Shown here: piece after piece, positions 58,731-64,000 of the stretch
Layout: every line of letters begins with the position of its first letter
Position numbering within the stretch: position 1 is the stretch's first letter
Source of the DNA: Dioscorea cayenensis subsp. rotundata
Taxonomy: Eukaryota; Streptophyta; Magnoliopsida; Dioscoreales; Dioscoreaceae
Reading direction: 5' to 3'
Assembly (NCBI RefSeq): GCF_009730915.1
Contig: NC_052484.1
Coordinates: forward strand, 1,736,001 to 1,800,000
Length of the DNA stretch: 64,000 nucleotides
Notes under the pieces: generated by a model
Seen by the model: only the letters and a program-made list of their open reading frames with translations
Databases searched by the model: none
Told to the model about the DNA's origin: nothing
Program-made: the position numbers and the translations under genes

Positions 58731-59190
58731 GAAATAATCATGTATAATATAAAACTTACCCTTCTTCAAGAGATCCTTTTATCTTGATACACTTTCTAAA
58801 ATTAGTTGACAATCCATATCATCGGACATGTGACTCATCCTTAACTATTACTTTATAAATTTTATTTATTTATTTATTATATAATATAAAAATAAGTTGA
58901 TAAATCAAATTTAAATTGTATTTTTTTTAGTTTAAAAAATACTAAATTAAGAAAATCCAACTGATGGGATGAGTCATCCCGTTACAACCACCGCGGAACT
59001 GTGTCTCTAGCCATGGGATCATTTCAATAATAAAAACTCATGCGAATAAAATAAAATATCACGAGAAATTGGGATGAGAATAATATAACGAGAGAAAGAA
59101 AAGAGAAAGAAAGGAATGAGAAATGGCGCTCTCGGTTCCCAAAGCTGGCACAACGAGAGGTGTGATGTTGTGTGGGTCCCAACGCTACGG
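58731..59190. other. spacer upstream of the G-box cluster
   Basis: AT-rich to 58960, then rising GC with purine-rich wording (GAGAAAGAAAAGAGAAAGAA near 59091). No gene is seen. Confidence 0.4.
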
Positions 59191-59198
59191 ATGATAAC

Positions 59199-59562
59199 CA
59201 CGTGTCCACCAATGAAGATCACCATCGAAGCCTAGTTTTACGCTGTCTCTGGCCAACGTGGGGCCCGCACCCTCGCCCTTTTGCGGTCGCTTTCGTTGAA
59301 TCTCAATGGACACGTGGCGGACGGATTGAGGGGTTGCGTAAAGCTAAGTTGGGAGGGGTGTTTTTGGAAAAACAAAAAAAGTTTTTTTCTGAGGCTTCGA
59401 TTGGGGACTGCCACGTGTGAAAGCGACGTGGAGGATCTCTGAATCTTGATACACGCCTCATCTTCTTTCACTGCCACGTGTCGATTTCCTGATAATCTTC
59501 TCTCCTTTTTTTATTTTTAAAAAAATAGTTTTTTAATATACTGTTACGTTTTGGTTCACGTG
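59199..59562. promoter_or_regulatory. cluster of five CACGTG G-boxes
   Basis: Perfect CACGTG palindromes at 59199-59204, 59311-59316, 59412-59417, 59475-59480 and 59557-59562, plus an ACGTG at 59425-59429. Four are within CCACGTGTC/GACACGTGG contexts, which suit ABRE/bZIP or bHLH binding. The segment is GC-rich in AT-rich surroundings. Frames here (for example 59172-59420, plus) have no recognisable content. It looks like a promoter or enhancer with no obvious target within a few kb; the next gene start is at 63521. Confidence 0.6.
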
Positions 59563-61342
59563 GCGATAATTTAATCATTTTATCAGCTGATGATTTAATT
59601 TTTTTTTAAATAATAATTAATATTATTACTTAGAAAAACTTATTTATCATGTTCCCAATTAAAAAAACCTTTAAAATTAAATAAAAATCAATTTTAGATA
59701 TAAATTATTTGTGTAACCCCAGGGTTTTTATCAAAAAATTAATCATCAAATCTATATATTCTCATCCAATAATTTTTTTTATATATAAAGTATTTCTTAA
59801 TAAGTTTTTTTAATAAAGACGAGCATCAAATAGCTTATATGAAAATACACCATTATGTTAGTTTAAATGACCCCCTAAAAACAAATCCATCTGACATGTA
59901 ACTCTAAAAAAGACGACAAAACTCCTTTAGAGGACCAAATGTAGTGCGAGTCGAAATGTTTGAACTTGAAAGTCGAGACTTTTCAATCACACTATATGAT
60001 AGTTATCACTAGGCTAACCCATGGGTTCTTAGTCCTAATAAATGCTAACAGAGAATTTTCATCAAATTTTTTTTATTTTTTAATTTATAATTTTTAGTTC
60101 TTGCTCTAGGGCATATTTCCTTTAAGAAGGTTTTTTTTTTCTTATGTACCTCTGAAAATTCATCAAATTATATTTATATTTTTTTATTAAAAAAATACTA
60201 CTCTATCCTTAAAATTTATGTTATTTGTATATACTCATCTATCATGAAAGGGCTTTTTACCTAGCGATGTTAACTCTATTTGTGAAAAGTGAGTGTGAGA
60301 TACAGAAAATCTCAAATGGATGTAGCGGTGGTAACAGGTTCTTAATTATGTGTGCTAATTTAGTGTCCAAATTTCGTATCGTAGAATGACGTATGGATTG
60401 AATGATCAATTTCTGGCACGTGCACACACCCATAATGTATATAGCACTTATAGGTTAAAAAAAAATTCATCCATCCTTATAAAAACCATTGAAATATATT
60501 CTAAAATATATAAATATTGATTTTTATAATAAAATTAATATTTTTATTTAAATTATTAAACTATTCAAGAAACATTAATTTTTATTTAAATATAATGAAT
60601 AAAACCAGTTTAATTTTTTAAGGTTTATTTGTAAAAAAAATATTGATTTAATTGCTAGTAAAAATATTTTGGAGTTAATGCAACAAATAAAATGAGTTTG
60701 ATTTTTTTGGGTATATATAAAAAATAATTTAATGACAATTAAAATTTCTTAGACAGCATAAATTTATAAATTTTCTTAACATTTAACATGTAATAATATA
60801 TTCCAGTTGATTATATATATATATATATAATTTAAAATATGGTATTGATTCAAGCTTCCAAAAAAGATAGGAGCAAATGGAGGGAATGAAATATATTTGT
60901 GGTTTATTTTTTTTATTAAAAAAAATGGAGGGAATCAAATAAGGCACTATTTATTTATTAACTTTGACCTAAAAAAGCAATTAATTAAGGAAAAGAATTA
61001 GCATTAATGGAAGTAGGGAAGTGCATACATTTAGATAAGAGAAAAAATGGAATACCTTTTTAACCACATTAAACTCTCATTATTGGTTAACAAGTGATGT
61101 ATAGAGTTAAAAGTAGGTTTCAACTTGAATATTCTAAGTTCTTATTCTTATCACAAAAATTAAATTATATTAAAAATAAAAAAAAACCATTAGTCTCATT
61201 AAATTAACTAATATAATATAATATAACTAATTTTGACATAAAAAATTTAAGTGAAATAAATATTTTTATATAACCAACAACAACCTCTTGATTTGGTGTT
61301 ATCGTGGTGCACTGTAGGGAGTCGTTTGTTCATATTTAATCA

Positions 61343-61384
<42 letters not shown>

Positions 61385-62774
61385 TATTATTATTATTATT
61401 AAGTTAGTTTAGTCATTTTAAGTTCTTAATTTAATTATTTTTTTCTTTTGATTTATCCCACTAAGAACCAAAGAGCAAAGGAAATAAATAATTTATATTT
61501 TTCATATATATTATGTTGGTTCTCTGTGAATAATATGTATGGGCTTAGGCCCAAACCCAAATAATTCGGGTCGGGCCTCAACTTCAAATGGGCTTTCTTG
61601 GCATTGATACAGTAATGAGATAAATAAACATATTTTAAGAATGTAAAATTATTTTAGTAATAGCTAGAAAAAAAGTATAATTTAAAAAATTACAATATAA
61701 ATGTTTATATATATATATATATGAAAAATATTCCAATTGGTTGGATAGCTTTTTGTAATTGAGTGTATATAAGATCAAGTTTTTAAAAAACATATACATT
61801 TTATAAAATTTATTTTTCTATTTGAAATTATTCCAATAGGTTGAATAATTAATTAATAATAATAAATAAAATTTTGAAATGCTAAAATTTATAACTATTA
61901 AATAATAAATAGTGAAAAAGGTCTTCCTTATGAATAGAATTTCTAGAAGTGTTGCCATATTTCTTATTAAATAATTTTAGACTTTGATTTGGACCCAACA
62001 ACCTTATTCACATTTTATATTAAATTTTAATGGACCATGGACAATGCCATTTTATCTATGTCTATTAATAATATCTTCTCCTTCTTCATGTCCCTATCTT
62101 TATTTATTGAATAATCTTCTCAATAAATTATTATTTTTATTATTATTTGATATTTCTTAATAAAATTATCTATCAGCCCCTCTAAATTCAACTTCTTTAA
62201 TAGGATCCTATAATTAATTTTCATAATTTATATTTTTTTTTTTCAAAGTTTTTTTTATAAATCATTCTCCACATTACCCGTGTTAACTTTTAATAAATCT
62301 GTGATTTATTCATTTTATTTAACTAGAAAAAAATTTATCTGTGATAAGCCTACTGAGATACAATACAAGTGATTAAGTCTAGAAGTAATTTGATAATTTT
62401 ATATAATTTTAAAAAATAATATATAAAATAATACTAACTTTTAATGATATAAAAAATTTGTGAGACTTTTTTTTTATTTTAATAAAATGGAAATAGAATC
62501 AGAGGATCTTCTCTTGCTTTTCTCCTTCATGTTTCATTATTGTTAGATTTTCTTGTGTTTTCATTTATGTTGACTTGACTCTCATACAATGTGTTTTGCA
62601 CATATGCCCTCCATAAAATTTCGAATTAATATATATACTCCTATATAGAAAATATAAATTTTTAATTTTTGACGCCATAGAATATATACAAAGATAAATT
62701 CAATAATTTCATACACATCAATATAAAACACTACAAAATAATAATAAAAAAAAACCATTAGATCTAATTCCAAA

Positions 62775-62818
<44 letters not shown>

Positions 62819-63330
62819 TGAAATCTGATAAATACATGGCGTTGAGTTAATCCACTATACAGGGGATATAAACACTCTATACAGAAGATAATATGTTGAT
62901 AGACTAAAAAATCAATGACCAAAACAATATTTTAAAATTTAATAAAAAATTTAAATATAAATAATTTTTTTTTTTTTCGGCTCATTTAATGGACATAATA
63001 TAATAAATTATCATATCTGGCTCTTAACCTTTTTTTTTATGAGCCAACAGTATATTATCTTATTATTAATTGACCCAATTTTATCCTCCGATCACTTAAT
63101 AACTAATTTTATAAGAAAAATCAGAGTAGAAATCAATAATTTCTTATTTTCATCCAGTTTCATATCATATCAGATTATTATTATGTTTTTCACCAAAATA
63201 AAAAATAATATATATGTATTTATAAAAAAGCAATTTTAGCAAAATTTTATGAAAAAACCCTGAAATAAAATATATTTATAAATAAAGTTATCTCAGAAGT
63301 ACTAAGTACGATGCTACCCATACAATAACC
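59563..63330. other. AT-rich intergenic DNA
   Basis: No supported gene. Microsatellites: (AAT)n followed by (ATT)n at 61345-61400, which can form a hairpin, and (TA)n at 60817-60828, 61709-61722 and 62781-62816. A short GC-richer piece (61530-61600, GGGCTTAGGCCCAAACCC) contains a telomere-unrelated palindrome. A minus-strand frame at 62582-62773 has no family resemblance. Confidence 0.5.
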
Positions 63331-63520
63331 ATTCTTTGTCGACATTCCGAACTCCGAGTTCGCACCTGCAAACATTCCTACACTTGTCCTCTCTGCTCTT
63401 CGAGGGCCGCCATGCCGGATTTCAATCCAAGGAGAGCATTAGGATCTTGAAAGCAGTCAGAGATTTGCGCAAAGATCTCACCTTTTTCTGTTTTTTTTTA
63501 TTCATTTTTTATTTATTTTA

Positions 63521-63662
63521 ATGGCTTCTTTGGATTGGAGATTCCTGCTGTTCTTTGGGTTGTTGTGGTTTGGATTCTCTGCTGCGCAAGTGCCTGTCTT
63601 GCTTTCCAGCTATAGCCACCCGGAGACATGGCTTCGGCCTTATGATTGGGCTTATTTGAGAG
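63521..63662 (+). CDS. first exon of a secreted or membrane protein (partial, runs off the window)
   Basis: ATG at 63521 opens MASLDWRFLLFFGLLWFGFS then AAQVPVLLSSYSHPETWL and RPYDWAYLR, ending at a donor at 63663 (AGAG then GTTTGT). The first 21 residues form a typical signal peptide with a likely cleavage after SAA or AAQ. The remaining exons lie beyond 64000. I do not recognise the family with confidence; the Pro-Glu-Thr-Trp-Leu-Arg-Pro-Tyr-Asp-Trp stretch would make a good search query. The 185 bases before it (from about 63336) are GC-richer and are the likely leader. The donor region is duplicated 115 bp downstream in the intron. Confidence 0.7.
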
Positions 63663-64000
63663 GTTTGTGCTTTGTTTACTAATTTGTTTTTGGGGGAAAG
63701 TTTGGGTTTTTGCTTGTTTTGATTGATTGGGTTCTGGCTGTTTATAGAGAGGTTAAGGATTGGGTTTCTTTGAGAGGTTTGTGGTTTGATTTTCTGTTCA
63801 TTTTTTGTTAAAAGGTTGGATTTTTGTTTGTTTTTAGTGTTGTTTTTATTGATTGGGTTCTGTTTGTTTATAGAGGGAGTAAGGATTGGTGTTTTTTGGC
63901 TTCTTTTTTGGTTGATTTTGGTTTATAATGCACTTGGGAAGTCATTTGATTTTGTTTGTTTTTAGTGTTGTTTTGATTGATTGGGTTCTATTTGTTGATA
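63655..64000 (+). repeat. tandem repeat in the first intron, about 115-130 bp unit, 3 copies
   Basis: TTGATTGATTGGGTTCTG, TGTTTATAGAGRGARTAAGGATTGG recurs near 63718, 63848 and 63974 (last copy cut by the window end). The first two units also share TTTGAGAGGTTTGTG, which includes the exon-1 splice donor. Confidence 0.75.

Noticed and set aside
59172-59477. Short frames in the G-box island
   Set aside because: Both strands are open because of GC content; no family resemblance and no splice context.
1-64000. CRISPR arrays, operons or phage-like systems
   Set aside because: The DNA is plant nuclear; tandem repeats seen here have no constant spacer-repeat structure and genes have introns.

Overview
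The window is nuclear DNA of a flowering plant. Evidence: genes split by GT-AG introns (up to 20 exons), plant-specific families (LOB-domain factor, AHL PPC-domain protein, clade A PP2C, PSK-SIMULATOR-like protein, plant cyclophilin loop), AT-rich intergenic DNA with many (TA)n tracts, and plant-type MITEs, SINEs and LTR elements. Several genes (PSI-like, AHL, PP2C) have very GC- and C-rich coding starts inside AT-rich surroundings, which hints at a monocot outside the grasses; that is only a guess. Positions 1701-2700 are an assembly gap.

Layout: 1-4200 intergenic DNA with a 41-bp tandem repeat, the gap and MITE copies; 4621-5220 a small SP/TP-rich unknown protein (+); 5854-13277 actin-related protein ARP9 (+, 20 exons); about 13450 a snRNA-type USE/TATA pair; 15703-16082 a Tourist-like MITE; 16291-16821 cyclophilin (-); 17806-23187 a RAD5-family HIRAN/SNF2/RING helicase (+, 18 exons); 25913-27388 a LOB-domain factor (+); 28192-29532 a DUF3475/DUF668 (PSI-like) protein (+); 30100-31080 a tandem array; 31930-34892 a Bet1-type Qc-SNARE (+); 35240-36030 a MITE holding a nested SINE; 37436-39184 a roughly 1-kb T-poor repeat followed by an AHL-like protein (+); 42299-45478 a METTL2/6-type tRNA methyltransferase (-, 7 exons); 47312-52142 an AHG1-like PP2C (-, 4 exons); 53080-58730 old LTR-retrotransposon remains; 59199-59562 a G-box cluster without an obvious gene; 63521 to the edge, the first exon of a secreted or membrane protein (+).

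The genes form no pathway, as is usual in plants. ARP9 and the RAD5B-type helicase are also near neighbours in Arabidopsis (At5g43500 and At5g43530, from memory), with a divergent cyclophilin between them here, so this block may be old synteny.

Most worth a second look: (1) the PP2C has Leu where ABA-responsive clade A phosphatases have the tryptophan 'lock'; (2) the AHL protein keeps its PPC domain but has lost the AT-hook core; (3) the helicase N-terminus carries tandem 14-residue repeats with VKxE (SUMO-type) motifs; (4) a USE-TATA pair with Pol II snRNA spacing precedes no RNA I can name; (5) six apparent single-base gains, never losses, break three otherwise intact genes, which may be an assembly artefact; (6) a tandem array carries a splice-acceptor-like motif in each unit. 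I found no bacterial-style system, CRISPR array or rRNA, and no intact tRNA gene.
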